Part shown: piece after piece, positions 1 through 10,584 of the stretch
Layout of the letters: every line of letters begins with the position of its first letter
Position numbering within the stretch: the first letter of the stretch is position 1
From: Gavia stellata
Taxonomy: Eukaryota > Chordata > Aves > Gaviiformes > Gaviidae
Assembly (NCBI RefSeq): GCF_030936135.1
Contig: NC_082596.1
Span: forward strand, 1,340,155-1,404,154
Length of the DNA: 64,000 nucleotides
Direction: 5' to 3'
The notes under the pieces: model-generated
Database searches by the model: none
What the model was told of the DNA's origin: nothing
What the model saw: the letters and a program-made list of their open reading frames with translations, nothing else
Translations under genes and position numbers: made by a program

Positions 1-1114
1 ATGGTGAGCTCACAGAGGGGGCTCTCTGTGTGACCTCAGAGCAGAGGGATGGTGGCTTGGGGTCCCCTGCACAGGTGGTCCAGGGACCCTGCAGCAGAGG
101 GGATGGTGGTCGGGAGACTCTTGCATGGGTCCCTGCAGTGAAGAGGGGATGGTGGTGTGGGGATCCCCCCAAGGGTTCAGTTGGGGACCCCACAGCAAGG
201 TGAGACCGTGGCCTGGGGACTCCCATATCGCTGGAAGCTGGGCACGGTGACACGGGACCCTGTGTGTGTGGCCCTGGCACCCCGCCGTGAAGGAAGATGG
301 TGTCATGGGGACTGCCAGGAGATTGGTCTGGGGAACACAGCAAGGGGGGACAGGACAGGGGACCCTGCGTGGGTGTCCCTGGCACCCTGCAGCAAGGACA
401 AGAAGTGCAGGGTCTGTTGATGTATTTATTGATGTCAGATTTATTTGGGGGGTGTTATTTAATCAGGGCATTTTCCCTCCCTCTCGCCCCTCTGAGGTCT
501 CTAACTTCTTCCGTGTGAGGGGTTTGGGTTGGGTTTTGGCAGCATTTCTACTCATTCATTCCCTCGTTCACCTCCCACCCCTCCCAGCAGTTGTTTTGGG
601 GGCTGTTTTGTGAAGATTACCTATTTATTGGACTGGAGGTGTTGATTTTGGGGTGCTGAGAGTGGCCTTCTGGAAGCTTCCAGGAGCTTCTGCAGCAGCT
701 GGTGCCTGTCAGCCATCCCCTGATTGGCAGGTTGTTAGCTGCCTCCCGATTGGCAGGTTGTTAGCTGCCTCCCGATTGGCTGGTCGCTGAGGGTGCTGAG
801 GCAGTGCCTGGCTGTGGTGAGGGAAGGCTGCGGCCGCGGGGCTGAGGCTGGTGAGCTCTGGGAGAGCTGGTGAGGCCCGTGAGAGGCCCAGGGGGAGCGG
901 GAGCGGCAGGCAGGGGAGGCTGGGAGTGACCGCCTGTGGGGTCTTTCTTTGGGCTGAGTGCCGAGGGCTGAGGCCATTTCTCTGCGCAGTGTTTGTGGGG
1001 CCAGAGCGGGAGTGGACATGGTGGAGGGGAAATGGGAGGGGCGCATGCTGGGCTGTGCGCCTGAGAACCTCGAGGTGCTGTTTGTGTGCGGAAGGTTTGA
1101 TGGAGCAGAATAGA
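1..1114 (+). repeat. S element copy 1 (unidentified GC-rich repeat)
   Basis: The first 965 bases are nearly identical to sequence at 15172-16137 and 32355-33320 and, inverted, at 46308-47272 and 56274-57238. The left part (1-420) is a degenerate minisatellite of about 50 bp built on GGGACCCTGCAGC-like units. It is followed by an AT-rich stretch, then two and a half 26-bp repeats at 722-795 that each carry ATTGG (CCAAT on the other strand), then a GC-rich block. From 966 this copy continues into about 150 bp that only copy 4 shares. No retroviral gag, pol or primer-binding site was seen and no gene was recognised. The copy may start left of the window. Confidence 0.8.
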
Positions 1115-2545
1115 CTAGAGTAGAGCAGTCCAGTTGGAAGGGACCTACAAGGATCATCTAGTCCAACTGCCTGACCACTTCAGGGCTGACCAAAGGTCAA
1201 AGCATGTTATTAAGGTCATTGTCCAGATGCCTCTTAAACACTGACAGGCATGGAGCATTGACTGCTTCTCTAGGAAGCCTATTCCAGTGTTTGACCACGG
1301 TCTCTGTAAAGAAATTCTTCCTAATGTCGTCTGAACCAACCCTGATGCAGCTTTGAACGATTCCCATGTGTGCTGTCGCTGGGTCCAAGGGAGAAGTGAT
1401 CAGCACCTCCCTCTCCCCTTCCCCTCCTCAGGAAGCTGCAGAGAGCAATGAGGTCACCCGTCGGCCTCCTCCAAACTAGGCAAACCCAAAGTCCTCAGCC
1501 CCTCCTCACAGGACATGCCTCCCAGCCCTGTCACCACCTTTGTTGTCCTCCTCTGGATGCTTTCAAGGACCTTCAGATCCCTCTTAAATGGTGTGGCCCA
1601 GAACTGCTCACAGTACTCAAGGTGAGGCCGTACCAGAGCTGAATACAGCGGGACAATCCCCTCTTTTGACCGGCTGGTTATGGTGTGTTTGACGCACCCC
1701 AGGACGGGGTTTGCCCCCTCGGCTGCCAGGGCACACAGCTGCCTCCTGTTGAGCCTGCTGTCAGCCAGCACCCCCAGATCCCTTTCTGCGGGGCTGCTCT
1801 CCAGCCTCTCCTCTCCCAGCCTGTGCTTGTGCCCGGTGTTACTGCGTCCCAGGTGCAGAATCTGGCATTTGTTCTTGTTAAATTTCATACCGTTGGGCAA
1901 TCATCAATGCTCCAATCTCTCTAGATCCGTCTGCAAAGCCTCTTGTCCCTCAAGAGAGTCAACAGCACCTCCCAGTTTGGTATCATCAGCAAACTTGCTA
2001 GTGGTGCATTCATCTCCTGCATCCAGATGGTTGATCAGAATCTTGGACAGAACTGGCCCTAGAACGGAGCCCAGAGGCACACCCCTGGTGACTGGTCGCC
2101 AGCCTGATGTAGCCCCATTCCCTACAACCCTTTGAGCTCTGCCCTTCAGCCAGTTCTTCACCCAGGGCAGCGTGTACCTGCTCATCTCACAGCTGGACAT
2201 CATGTCCAGAGGGATGCTGTGAGGGACAGGATCAAAAGCCCTCCTAAAATCCAGAAAAACTACATCCACCACCTTCCCTTCATCGACAGTGCAGGTGACC
2301 TTATTGTAGAAGGCTATGAAATGAAACAGGACGTTTCCTTAGTGGACCCATACTCACTGTTGCTGATGATTGCCTTGTCCTTTGAACGCCTTTCAGTAGC
2401 ACCCAGTAGGATCTTCTCCATCATTTTTCTAGGTCCTGAGTTTAGACTAAGAGGTCTGCAGTTTCCTGGCTCTTCACTGACACCCTTTTTATAAGTTGGA
2501 ATAACGTTGGCTGGCTTGCAGTCAGTGAGGACCTCTCCAGAGTCC
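1108..2545 (-). mobile_element. CR1 LINE fragment, family with TCTAGTCCAACTGC 3' end
   Basis: Minus-strand translations show CR1 ORF2 reverse transcriptase pieces: ANVIPTYKKG, YRLGEERLESS-like and FADDTKLGG motifs, then the C-terminal [21 protein letters not shown] type. The 3' end lies at about 1108 and carries short TAGAG-like repeats. The 5' end is truncated within the RT domain, and several frameshifts and stops show that it is dead. Its 3' half is present inverted at 45367-46150, also next to an S element. Confidence 0.85.
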
Positions 2546-2859
2546 CAAGACCTGCCCAAATTCAGCGTAACTGTGTCTTGGGGGTTCCTTGGCACGTGGG
2601 ATGTGCTTGTTGGTGAGGAAGGCGAGGTGAGGCAGGAAGGGTATCTGTGCATCTGTGTTGATGGGTGCTGGAGTGCCTGGCAGGGAAGAGTCACGCTGGG
2701 CCAATTCAGGGCTGGGCTAGGGGTGCCAGTGGAATCACGTCTGCCCCCCATAAAGGGAGGGTTGTGTAAGTGGATGTGCATAAGTCCATGGGGAAAGATG
2801 GTTTGAACCCACGATTGCTGCGGGCGCTACCCAATGTCCTTGCACTGGACATAGAAGAA
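2546..2859. other. spacer without recognised content
   Basis: About 310 bp between two opposed CR1 fragments. No ORF with a family signature, no tandem repeat and no LTR terminus was recognised. It may be eroded CR1 or unique DNA. Confidence 0.5.
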
Positions 2860-3627
2860 TCTGCTGGAGTTGAGTAAGGGGAGGTGCAAAGTCCTGTTCC
2901 TGGGGAGGCAACATTCCAGGTAGCAGGAGTGGCTGGGGGCATATTGGATAGAAAGCAGCTTAGCAGAGAAGGCGCTTGTGGCCCTGGTGGAAAACAAATG
3001 TAGCAAGAGGTAGAAAAGCACCCTGCTGCAAAATGGGGCCACCAGCCTCCAGTGCGTCATTAGGAAAAGCGTTGGCAGTAGGTTGAGGGAGGTGACCCTT
3101 CGTGTCTCCTCAGCACTGGTGAGGTCCCATGTGGGGTGCTGTGTGCAGTTCTGGTGTTCCCAGTGGAAGAAGGACATGAACGTAGTGGAGCAAGACCAGT
3201 GCAGGGCCACCAAGATGCTGAAGTGGCAGAAGCGTCATTCCTATGAGGAGAGGCTGAGGAGCTGGGATTCCTAATCTAGGAGGCAAAGAATGTGCAGGGG
3301 TTCTGTCATCAATGTGTATAAATCCCAGACGGGAGGGAGTGAAGTTGAGGGAGCGTGGTTCTTCTGAGTAGTACGCACGACCAGGACAAGAGTCCTTGGG
3401 CACAAGTAGAGAACACATGGCATTGCATGGGCGAAGAAGGCAAGTGTTTTCCAGAGTGAGGGTGGTCAGAGAGTGGAAGAGGTGGTGGAGTCTCCCTCCT
3501 GGGAGATACTGAAAACCAACCAGCCATGGTCCCAGACAACCTGCTGTGGGTGGTCGTGCTTCAGCAGTGGGTTGAAGCACATGATATCCAGAGGTTCCTG
3601 CCGAACTACATGTTTCTGTGATTCTGT
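2860..3627 (+). mobile_element. old CR1 LINE, 3' part of ORF2 and 3' end
   Basis: The plus-strand translation resembles the CR1 ORF2 C-terminus (SSALVRSHVGCCVQFWCSQ, then RVVREWKRWWSLPP-like). It ends in TTTCTGTGATTCTG, the usual CR1 terminal repeat, and is diverged and frameshifted. The same element sits downstream of FK5 (24564-24985). Confidence 0.75.
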
Positions 3628-3922
3628 TGGCTGGGAGGGCATGAGAGTCATTGTAGGGAAGAGGGTTAGTCAAGGGTGTGCCGGCATGGGGAGACTTTGT
3701 GAGAGGCATATGAAGGTGAGAATTATTGCGTCAAAGCCTTTGTGTAAGTGGTGGGTGGGCTTGTGTCATGTTCTGGAAGCCCTGAGGCACCGGCGTTGGT
3801 GGTGCCATGTTTCATAGGAGAGGTGTTGTTGCCCTTTTCCACCAACCGTGATGGGCTTTTAAGCCCTGTTTCTTCTTGGGTGAAGAAAAGTGGAAGCATT
3901 TGAGGCTGGGATGCAGGAGAAC
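3628..3922. repeat. conserved 3' flank of FK1
   Basis: This is the block found just past the poly(A) site of most keratin units here: it begins GGCTGGGAGGGC and includes GGGGAGACTTTGTGAGAGGC. It is part of the duplicated unit and shows no coding signal. Confidence 0.7.
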
Positions 3923-3928
3923 TTTATT
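3923..3928 (-). terminator. FK1 poly(A) signal
   Basis: AATAAA on the minus strand, 271 nt beyond the stop codon, followed by the TTCTCCTGCATCCCAGCC context shared by the short-3'UTR genes. Confidence 0.8.
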
Positions 3929-4198
3929 GAGGCAAAAGAGTGAAAATGCAGGAGCACCATGTGGAGGGGAGCTGGTGTGAGGTGCAAAGAAGGAGGTGGG
4001 AGAAGAGGAGGAGGTACATGGGCCATGTTTCCAGGCAGCCCGGGCAGGCCCCTTCCCTGCTTCCTTGCTTGGTGCCTTGAGCGGAGGAGCTGTGGACAGC
4101 AGGTCAACGTGCCAGGAAGGGCCCGGAGGTGTGTCCTCAATCCGTGCCGTGTCTTCCCGGATGTGGGTGTTTGGTGTCAGGGGTAGTGGCGAGGGCCC

Positions 4199-4507
4199 TT
4201 AGCAGGGGTAGCAGCCTCTCCTGCCCCCGAAGCAGCCCAGGCCTCCAAAGCCATAGCCGTAGCCGAAGCCGCCGGAGGAGATGGGCACTCCCTGGGAGCT
4301 GAGGATGTTGCCGACGGCAGCAGATGAGGAGGATCCGACAGCGGTGTTCTGTGGGAAGGAGCTGAGGATGGGTCCTGGCAGGGTGACGAGCACGGCGGGA
4401 GGCTGGATGACGACGCGGGAGTCCTCGCACTGCCTGACACAGGGCTCGTTGCAGCTGTCAGCCAGCGGGGTGGGTCCGCAGGGGCGGCAGAGGTCGTAGC
4501 AGGCCAT
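4199..4507 (-). CDS. feather beta-keratin FK1
   Basis: 102-residue feather-type corneous beta-protein. The family forms 3.4-nm filaments that fill cornifying feather cells; two chains pack through a central beta-sheet domain and cysteines in the end domains cross-link. Visible here: a Cys-rich head with C3, C7, C10, C19, C23 and C27; the core from about residue 31 to 64 containing [20 protein letters not shown]; a Gly/Tyr-rich tail FGYGYGFGG; and C92, C99 and C102. The start [11 protein letters not shown] is the family start. On the minus strand the intron is 4735 to 4528 (208 bp), with donor CAACAAG|GTGAG and acceptor CTTCCAG|GGACC, entirely in the 5'UTR. The protein is identical to FK9 and FK13. 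It belongs to the PPAVL coding type and has a class A promoter. No break was seen. A claw or scale keratin is less likely, because those have longer Gly-rich tails. Confidence 0.97.
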   Translation of the reverse strand: MACYDLCRPCGPTPLADSCNEPCVRQCEDSRVVIQPPAVLVTLPGPILSSFPQNTAVGSSSSAAVGNILSSQGVPISSGGFGYGYGFGGLGCFGGRRGCYPC

Positions 4508-4799
4508 GTGTGTGGTGTGGAGGGTCCCTGGAAGAGAGGGTGTTGAGAAAGTGTAGGGGAATGGGGGTGCGAGGGGTGGTTTTGCAGGAGGTCAAGGGAG
4601 TGGGGAGTCGTGGTGTGGGGCTATGGGGAGCGTGGTGGTGGGGAGACATCAGGGCTGCTGAGTGTGGAGGCAGATCGTCCTGGAAGAGGCAGGCCAGCTG
4701 CGTCTGGAGAGGAGGGGAAGGGGTTTCAGGCTCACCTTGTTGACCGCAGAGGAGAAGGTGTCAGGCGAAGTGTGTGAGGGAGAGAGGCACTGGGCCGGC

Positions 4800-5214
4800 T
4801 TTTATGCTGGTCCCCAAGTGCCCAAGGGGGTGAGACAGCCTTTGCGCATGACGGTATTTTTCAGCAAGCAGGCGTTGCATGCCACAGCCTGGTGTGTAAT
4901 GAGGTTGGGCGTGTTTTCCTTCCCACAGTTCTCCCTTTTTAATGTCCTCCTCTTGATTATGTGTCCACATGGCCCTGGCGGGAGCTTTTAAGTGAGAATA
5001 GGTATTTGGGAGGATTTGCATGGAAGGTGCATGTCAGCATATTTGGCAGACGTGTCTAAAGTGTAGGAGAGGTGGGGTGTTGTCCCTGAGGTCATCCTGT
5101 GGCACTCGTGTGGTGTGGTTTGCGGGTGCGTTGTGAAGAGGGGCCCCATTTCCTCGTGGCCCTGGAAGGCTGTTCTGGGCTTTGTGGGTGTGCCGGTCAT
5201 GAGGCGCTCCACTT
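4800..5214 (-). promoter_or_regulatory. FK1 promoter and class A upstream block
   Basis: The TATA box ATAAAA lies at 4800-4805 (minus strand), about 65 nt before the exon 1 donor. A proximal element shared by all copies, GCTGAAAAATACCGTC then ATGCGCAAAGG, lies just upstream. A perfect octamer ATGCAAAT lies at 5014-5021. The rest of the block, up to the CR1 at 5215, is conserved in all class A genes. Confidence 0.75.
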
Positions 5215-5461
5215 CACAGAATCACAAAATCATCAAGGTTGGAAAAGACCTGTAAGATCATCAAGTCCAACCATCAACCCAACACCAACATGCCCACTAA
5301 ACTATGTCCTGCAATGCCATTTTCGCACGTTCCTTGAACACCTCCAGTGATGGTGACTCCACCACCTCCCTGGGCAGCCTGTTCCAATGCTTCACCACTC
5401 TCTCAGGGAAGAAATTTTTCCTGCTATCCAGCCTAAAGCTCCCCTGGCGCAACTTGAGGCC
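5215..5461 (-). mobile_element. CR1a, short 3' CR1 fragment in FK1 upstream region
   Basis: About 247 bp encoding [20 protein letters not shown] on the minus strand, with its 3' CACAGAATCA repeats at the left end. The same insertion occurs upstream of FK2, FK5, FK7 and FK13 but not FK9, so it predates those duplications. CACTTC or a near match borders both ends in the copies and may be a target duplication. Confidence 0.85.
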
Positions 5462-5585
5462 GCTTCCATCGCCTTTGCTCTTTCCCCGGCTTGCTGCCAT
5501 CTCGCTAATCCTGTCTTTAGGCCTGGCCTTTCCCATTGGGTGTGCTCTGTGGGTGTCTTGGTGCCCCTCTTGCTTTAAGGTTGTA
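5462..5585. other. host upstream DNA between two CR1 insertions
   Basis: It matches the uninterrupted upstream sequence of FK4 (20800-20895), including TTGCTGCCA and GGCCTGGCCTTTCCC. The CR1 copies on both sides are therefore insertions into keratin upstream DNA. Confidence 0.7.
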
Positions 5586-7057
5586 TCAAACCAAGCCACT
5601 TCCAATCATTTATGAGCGCTCATGGGTAACTGGGGAGGTCCCAGTTGACTGGAGGTTAGCAAATGTGATGCCCATCTGCAAGAAGGGCCGAAAGGAGGGT
5701 CTGGGGAACTCCAGGCCTGTTAGTGTGAGGTCAGTTCCATGAAAGGGTATGGAGCAGATCATCTTGAGTGCCATCACACAGCACAAACAGGACAAGGAGG
5801 CAATCAGGCCCAGTCAGGATGGGTTTGTGAAAGGCAGGTCCTGCTTGACTCACCTGATCTCCTCCTGTGACAAGGTGAGCTGCTTGGTGGATGAGGGGAA
5901 GGCTGTGGATGTTGTTTACCTGGACTGTTGTAAAGCCTTTGACACCATTTCCCAAATCATACTGGTGGAGAAACTGGCTGCTCGTTGGTTGGACGGGCAT
6001 ACTGTTTGCTGGGTAAAAAACTGTAAGGATGGCCGGGCCCAAAGAGTTGTGGTGAATGGAGTTAAATCCAGTTGGCGGCTGGTCACAAATGGTGTACCCC
6101 TGGGCTCAGTATTGGGACTAGTTCAGTTTAATATCAATGATCTGGACGAGGGCATTGAGTGCACCCCTGGTAAATTTGCAGATGACACCAAGTAGTGCAG
6201 AGTGTTGATCTGCTTGAGGGTAGGAAGGCTCTGCAGAGAGCTGTGGGCAGGCTGGATGGATGGGCCGAGGCCAATTGTATGAGATTCAACGAGGCTCAGT
6301 GCTGGGTCCTGCAGTTGAGCGACAACCCCATGCAACGCTACAGGCTTGTGGAGGAGTGGCTGGAAAGCTGCCCAGTGGAAAAGGACCTGGGGGTGTTGGT
6401 CAACAGCTGGCTGAATAGGAGCCAGCAGTGTGCCTGCATGGCCAAGAAGTCCAACGGCATCCTGGCCTGTATCAGAAATGGTGTGGCCAGCGGGAGTAGG
6501 GAAGGGATTGTCTCCCTGTCCTCGGCGCTGGTGAAGCCGCACCTCGAATACTGCGTTCAGTTTTGCGCCCTTAAGTCTACAAGAAAGAGATGGAGGAGCT
6601 GGAGAGCATCCAAAGAAGAGCAACGGAGCTGGTGAAGAGTTGATAGAAGAAGACTGAGGAGGAGTGGCTGAGGGAACTGGGGTTGTTTGGCCTGGAGAAG
6701 AGGAGCCTCAGGTGCGACCTTATCGGTCTCTTCCACTGCCTGAAAGAGGCTGTAACGTGGTGGGATTCAGTCTCTTATCCCTAGTAAGGAGTGATAGGAT
6801 GAGAGGAAAGGGCCTCAGGTTGCACCAGGGGAGGTTTTCATAGGATACTTAGAATGCTTTCTTCATTAAAAGGGTTGTCAAGCCTTGGAACAGGCTGCCC
6901 AGGGAAGTGGTTGAGTCACCATCCCTGGAGGTATTTGAAAGACATGTAGACGTGGCGCTTGGGGTGACTGTTTATTGGTGGACTTGGTAGTGTTAGGTTA
7001 ACGGGTGGAGTCGATGATGTTAATTGTCTTTTCCAAGGTAAAAGTTTCTGTGATTGT
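5586..7057 (+). mobile_element. CR1b, CR1 LINE with RT domain, 5' truncated
   Basis: CR1 ORF2 from the start of RT to the 3' end: [19 protein letters not shown], then [32 protein letters not shown] and KFADDTK (RT catalytic loop), then LEYCVQF and the 3' end TTTCTGTGATTGTA. Stops and frameshifts break the frame. Copies sit at 10945, 26935, 38286 and, inverted, at 61188. Confidence 0.9.
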
Positions 7058-7449
7058 ATATGGGGCACCCTGCAAGGGCAGGTGAGTTTCTGGAGAGCCC
7101 ATGAGTGTGGCAAGAGGCAGAAGAGGATTGGGGCCCTGGTGAGCGAGGGCCTTTGGGGTTTTTACTTGAGCTGAGTGCCGAGGGGTGAGCTTCTTTCCCT
7201 GCATAGTGTTTGAGACGCAGAAAGAGAATTTGGAGATCGCCAAGGGGAGTTGTAGGCGAGCATGCAGCACGTGGCTGCAGAGCCATAGCCCTGGTGGTGG
7301 TGGGTGCATGCCAAAGGGTTGATGAATGGCCAGGCCTGCCTGGATTGAGCTGAAGTGAGTGTTTTGCAGGCTGTTTGTCAGGTGAGCAGTGCTTGTTGCT
7401 GAGGAAGATGAAGGGAGGTAGGACAGAGTGCTGTGCGACTGGGTGTCCG
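7058..7449. repeat. diverged S-like relic and unassigned spacer
   Basis: From about 7080 to 7220 this resembles the right end of S copy 1. It has GAGCTGAGTGCCGAGGGG and TGCATAGTGTTTGAG where S copy 1 has GGCTGAGTGCCGAGGGCT and TGCGCAGTGTTTGTG. The rest (7220-7449) is repeated near 21220-21446, 28565-28799 and 60791-61030 and is not identified. Confidence 0.55.
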
Positions 7450-7827
7450 CAAGCCCACGGGGCCTGATGGGTTGCAGCCAGGAATTCCAAGGGAGAGGGC
7501 TGATGGCCTTGGGAGGCCGGTGCTCATTGTCTTGGAATGGTGATGTGCCTTGGAGCAGTTCCTGAAGACTGGTAGAGAGCTCGTATCTTGAAGAAGGTCA
7601 AGATGGAGGATCGTGGAAAGTAGAAGCTGGGGAGCTTGACCTCATTTCTGGGGAAGGTGATTGAGGAAATCCTTCCGGAAAGCACTATCAGGTCCAGGAA
7701 GTGTAAGAAGGTGCTGGAGAGCCGTCAGTGTGGATTTACAATGGGAAAATGTTTGACCGAACCCTGTGCCCGTACTTGATCAGCGGGGTTGAAGAACATG
7801 TTCTCCAGAGGTTCCTGCTGAACTACA
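7450..7827 (+). mobile_element. CR1c, old CR1 fragment
   Basis: Eroded CR1 ORF2: GLMGCSQEFQ, then LDLISGEGD and GKCLTE-like pieces, then the CR1 3' consensus TCCAGAGGTTCCTGCTGAAC. It is about half the length of the copy at 28800-29562, because its middle is missing between about 7770 and 7771. The LTR at 7828 interrupts its 3' end. Confidence 0.65.
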
Positions 7828-8951
7828 TGTATTGGGTTTGTGTGGCAGCGCTTTGGTAGCAGGGGGGGCTACAGGCGTGGCTTCTGCGAGAAGCTGCTAG
7901 AAGCTTCTCCTATGTCTGATAGAGCCAATGCCAGCCGACTCCAAGACGGATCTGCCACTGGCTAAGGCTGAGCTAATCAGCAACAGTGGTAGCGCCTCTG
8001 TGATAACATATTTAAGAAGGGCTGAAAAACCAGGAAGAGGCAGCCGGAGAAGAGAGGAGTGAGAATATGTGAGAGAAACAACTCTGCAGACACCAAGGTC
8101 AGTGAAGAAGGAGGGGGAGGAGAGGCTCCAGGCGCCGGAGCAGAGATTCCCCTGCAGCCCGTGGTGAAGACCATGGTGAAGCAGGTTGTCCCCCTGCAGC
8201 CCATGGAGGTCCACGGTGGAGCAGATATCCACCTGCAGCCCGTGGAGGACCCCACGCTGGAGCAGGTGGATGCCTGAAGGAGGCTGTGATCCTGTGGGAA
8301 GCCCATGCTGGAGCAGGCTCCTGGCAGAACCTGTGGAGCCGTGGAGAGAGGAGCCCACGCTGGAGCAGGTTTGCTGGCAGGACTTGCGATCCCGAGGGGG
8401 GCCCACGCTGGAGCAGTCTGTTCCTGAAGGACTGCACCCCGTGGAACGGACCCATGCTGGAGCAGTTCGTGAAGAACTGCAGCCCGTGGGAAGAACCCAC
8501 GTTGGAGAAGTTCGTGGAGAACTGTCTCCTGTGGGAGGGACCCCACGCTGGAGCAGGGGAAGAGTGTGAGGAGGAAGGAGCGGCAGAAACAACGTGTTAT
8601 GAACTGACCGCAACCCCCATTCCCCGTCCCCCTGCGCCGCTCGGGGGGGGAAGAGGTTCAGGAGTGAAGTTGAGCCCGGGAAGAAGGGAGGGGTGGGGGG
8701 AAGGTGTTGTTTTTTTAAGATTTGGTTTTACTTCTCATTATCCTACTCTGATTTTGATTGGTAATAAATTAAACTAATTTCCCCAAGTTAAGTCTGTTTT
8801 GCCCATGATGGTAGTTGGTGAGTGATCTCCCTATGTCCTTATCTCGACCTACGAGCCTTTTCCTCATATTTTCTCTCTCCTGTCCAGCTGAGGAAGGGGA
8901 GTGAGTGAGCAGCTGTGTGGTGATTAGTCCAGCTGGGCTTAAACCACGACA
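7828..8951 (+). mobile_element. solo retroviral LTR (avian ERVL-like), fossil
   Basis: The boundaries are TGTATTGGG and ACCACGACA. Both sides carry a 5-bp target duplication CTACA (7823-7827 and 8952-8956), which fits ERVL-type integration. The sequence has the layout of the other LTRs here, including an internal tandem array of CCCACGCTGGAGCAG-like units. No gag, pol or env adjoins it, so it is a solo LTR. The uninterrupted site is visible in the paralogous spacer at 29546-29555. Confidence 0.85.
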
Positions 8952-8956
8952 CTACA

Positions 8957-9288
8957 TGATTCTGTGATTCTGTTTGCTGGGAGGGCGGGAGAGTCATTGT
9001 AGGGAAGAGAGTTAGTGAAGTGTGTGCTGGCACGGGGAGACTTTGTGAGAGGCGTACGAAGGCGAGCATTACTGCGTCAAAGCCTTTGGGTAAGTGGTGG
9101 GCTTGCCTAACGTTCTGGAAGCCCTGAGGCACCAGTGTTGGTGGTGGCATATTTTGTCGGAGAGGTCTTGTGGCCCCTTTCCACCCACCCTGATGACCTG
9201 CTGAGCCCTGTTTTTTCTTGGGTGAAGTTGGAAAAGCCTTGGGAGAAGAAAGGAAGTGGAGGCGTTTGAGGCTGGGATGCAGGAGAAG
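8957..9288. repeat. CR1c tail and conserved 3' flank of FK2
   Basis: It starts with TGATTCTGTGATTCTG, the CR1 terminal repeat that resumes after the LTR. The same flank as at FK1 follows, up to the FK2 poly(A) signal. Confidence 0.7.
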
Positions 9289-9294
9289 TTTATT
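9289..9294 (-). terminator. FK2 poly(A) signal
   Basis: AATAAA on the minus strand, about 270 nt beyond the FK2 stop. Confidence 0.8.
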
Positions 9295-9564
9295 GAGGCA
9301 AAAGAGTGAAAATGCAGGAGCACCAAGTGGAGGGGAGCTGGTGTGAGGTGCAAAGAAGGAGGTGGTAGAAGAGGAGGAAGTACATAGGCCATGTTTCCAG
9401 GAAGCCCAGGCAGGCCCTTTCCCTGCTTCCTTGCTTGGTGCCTTGAGAGGAGGAGTTGTGGACGGCAGGTCGACATGCCAGGAAGGGCCCGGAGGTGCGT
9501 CCACAATCCGTGCCATGGCTTCCCGGATGTGGGTGGTTGGTGTCAGGGGTGGTGTTGAGGGCCC

Positions 9565-9873
9565 TTAGCAGGGGTAGCAGCCTCTCCTGCCCCCGAAGCA
9601 GCCCAGGCCTCCAAAGCCATAGCCGTAGCCGAAGCCGCCGGAGGAGATGGGCACTCCCTGGGAGCTGAGGATGTTGCCGACGGCAGCAGATGAGGAGGAT
9701 CCGACGGCGGTGTTCTGTGGGAAGGAGCTGAGGATGGGTCCTGGCAGGGTGACGAGCACGGGGGGAGGCTGGATGACGACGCGGGAGTCCTCGCACTGCC
9801 TGACACAGGGCTCGTTGCAGCTGTCAGCCAGCGGGGTGGGTCCGCAGGGGCGGCAGAGGTCGTAGCAGGCCAT
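9565..9873 (-). CDS. feather beta-keratin FK2
   Basis: 102-residue feather keratin with all nine cysteines (C3, 7, 10, 19, 23, 27, 92, 99, 102) and an intact core. It differs from FK1 by A38P, which gives QPPPVL at the start of the core, an unusual run of three prolines just before the first beta strand. On the minus strand the 5'UTR intron is 10104 to 9894 (211 bp) with donor CAACAAG|GTGAG. It has a class A promoter and a short 3'UTR. Upstream lie CR1a and CR1b; downstream is the solo LTR at 7828-8951, about 340 bp past the poly(A) site. The start is fixed by MACYDLC and the conserved CACACACATGG context. It looks functional. Confidence 0.97.
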   Translation of the reverse strand: MACYDLCRPCGPTPLADSCNEPCVRQCEDSRVVIQPPPVLVTLPGPILSSFPQNTAVGSSSSAAVGNILSSQGVPISSGGFGYGYGFGGLGCFGGRRGCYPC

Positions 9874-10168
9874 GTGTGTGGTGTGGAGGGTCCCTGGAAG
9901 AGAGGGTGCTGAGGAAGCGGAGGGGAATGGGTGTGCGAGGGGTGGTGTTGCCGGAGGTCAAGGGAGTGGGGAGGCATGGTGTGTGGCCAGGTGGGGAGTG
10001 TGGTGTTGGGCAGGCGTCAGGGCTGCTGAGTGTGGAGGCAGATCGTACTGGAAGAGGCAGGCCAGGTGTGTGAGGAGGAGGAGGGGAAGGGGTTTCAGGC
10101 TCACCTTGTTGACTGCGGAGAAGAAGTCGTCAGGCGAAGTGTGTGAGGGAGAGAGGCACTGGGCTGAC

Positions 10169-10584
10169 TTTTATGCTGGTCCCCAAGTGCCCCAGGGTGT
10201 GAGACAGCCTTTGCGCATGACGGTATTTTTCAGCAAGCAGCTGTTGCATGCCACAGCCTGGCGTGTAATGAGGTTGGGCGTGTTTTCCTTCCCACAGTTC
10301 TCCCTTTTTAATGCCCTCCTCTTGATTATGTGTCCACATGGCCCTGGCGGGAGCTTTTAAGTGAGACTAGGTATTTAGGAGGATTTGCATGGAAGGTGTG
10401 TGTCAGAGTAATTGGCAGACGTGTCTAAAGTGTAGGAGAGGTGGGGTGTTGTCCCTGAGGTCATCCCGTGGCACTCGTGTGGTGTGGTTTGCAGGTGCGT
10501 TGTGAAGAGGGGCCTCATTTCCTTGCGGCCCTGGAAGGCTGTTCTGGGCTTTGTGGGTGTGCCGGTCATGAGGGTCTGCACTTC
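10169..10584 (-). promoter_or_regulatory. FK2 promoter and class A upstream block
   Basis: TATA box ATAAAA at 10169-10174 (minus) and octamer ATGCAAAT at 10383-10390, with the same proximal GCTGAAAAATACCGTC element as FK1. The block ends at CR1a. Confidence 0.75.

Noticed and set aside
266-613. 115-codon frame MWPWHPAVKE in S copies
   Set aside because: It derives from minisatellite units and is broken in copies 3 and 5; no evidence of coding.
2785-2830. tRNA-like T-arm (GGTTTGAACCC) near 2800
   Set aside because: No acceptor stem, D-arm or anticodon arm can be fitted around it, and no A box lies at a suitable distance for a SINE.
4281-4499. 72-codon open frame antisense to every keratin gene ([10 protein letters not shown] type)
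   Set aside because: It is the mirror of a conserved, GC-rich coding exon and is preserved only because the sense strand is. No independent start context or splice signal was seen.
7977-8546. Long frames with repeated LLQHGSF-like units in LTRs
   Set aside because: They arise from the internal tandem repeats of the LTR, in several frames at once, which is typical of repeats and not of proteins.
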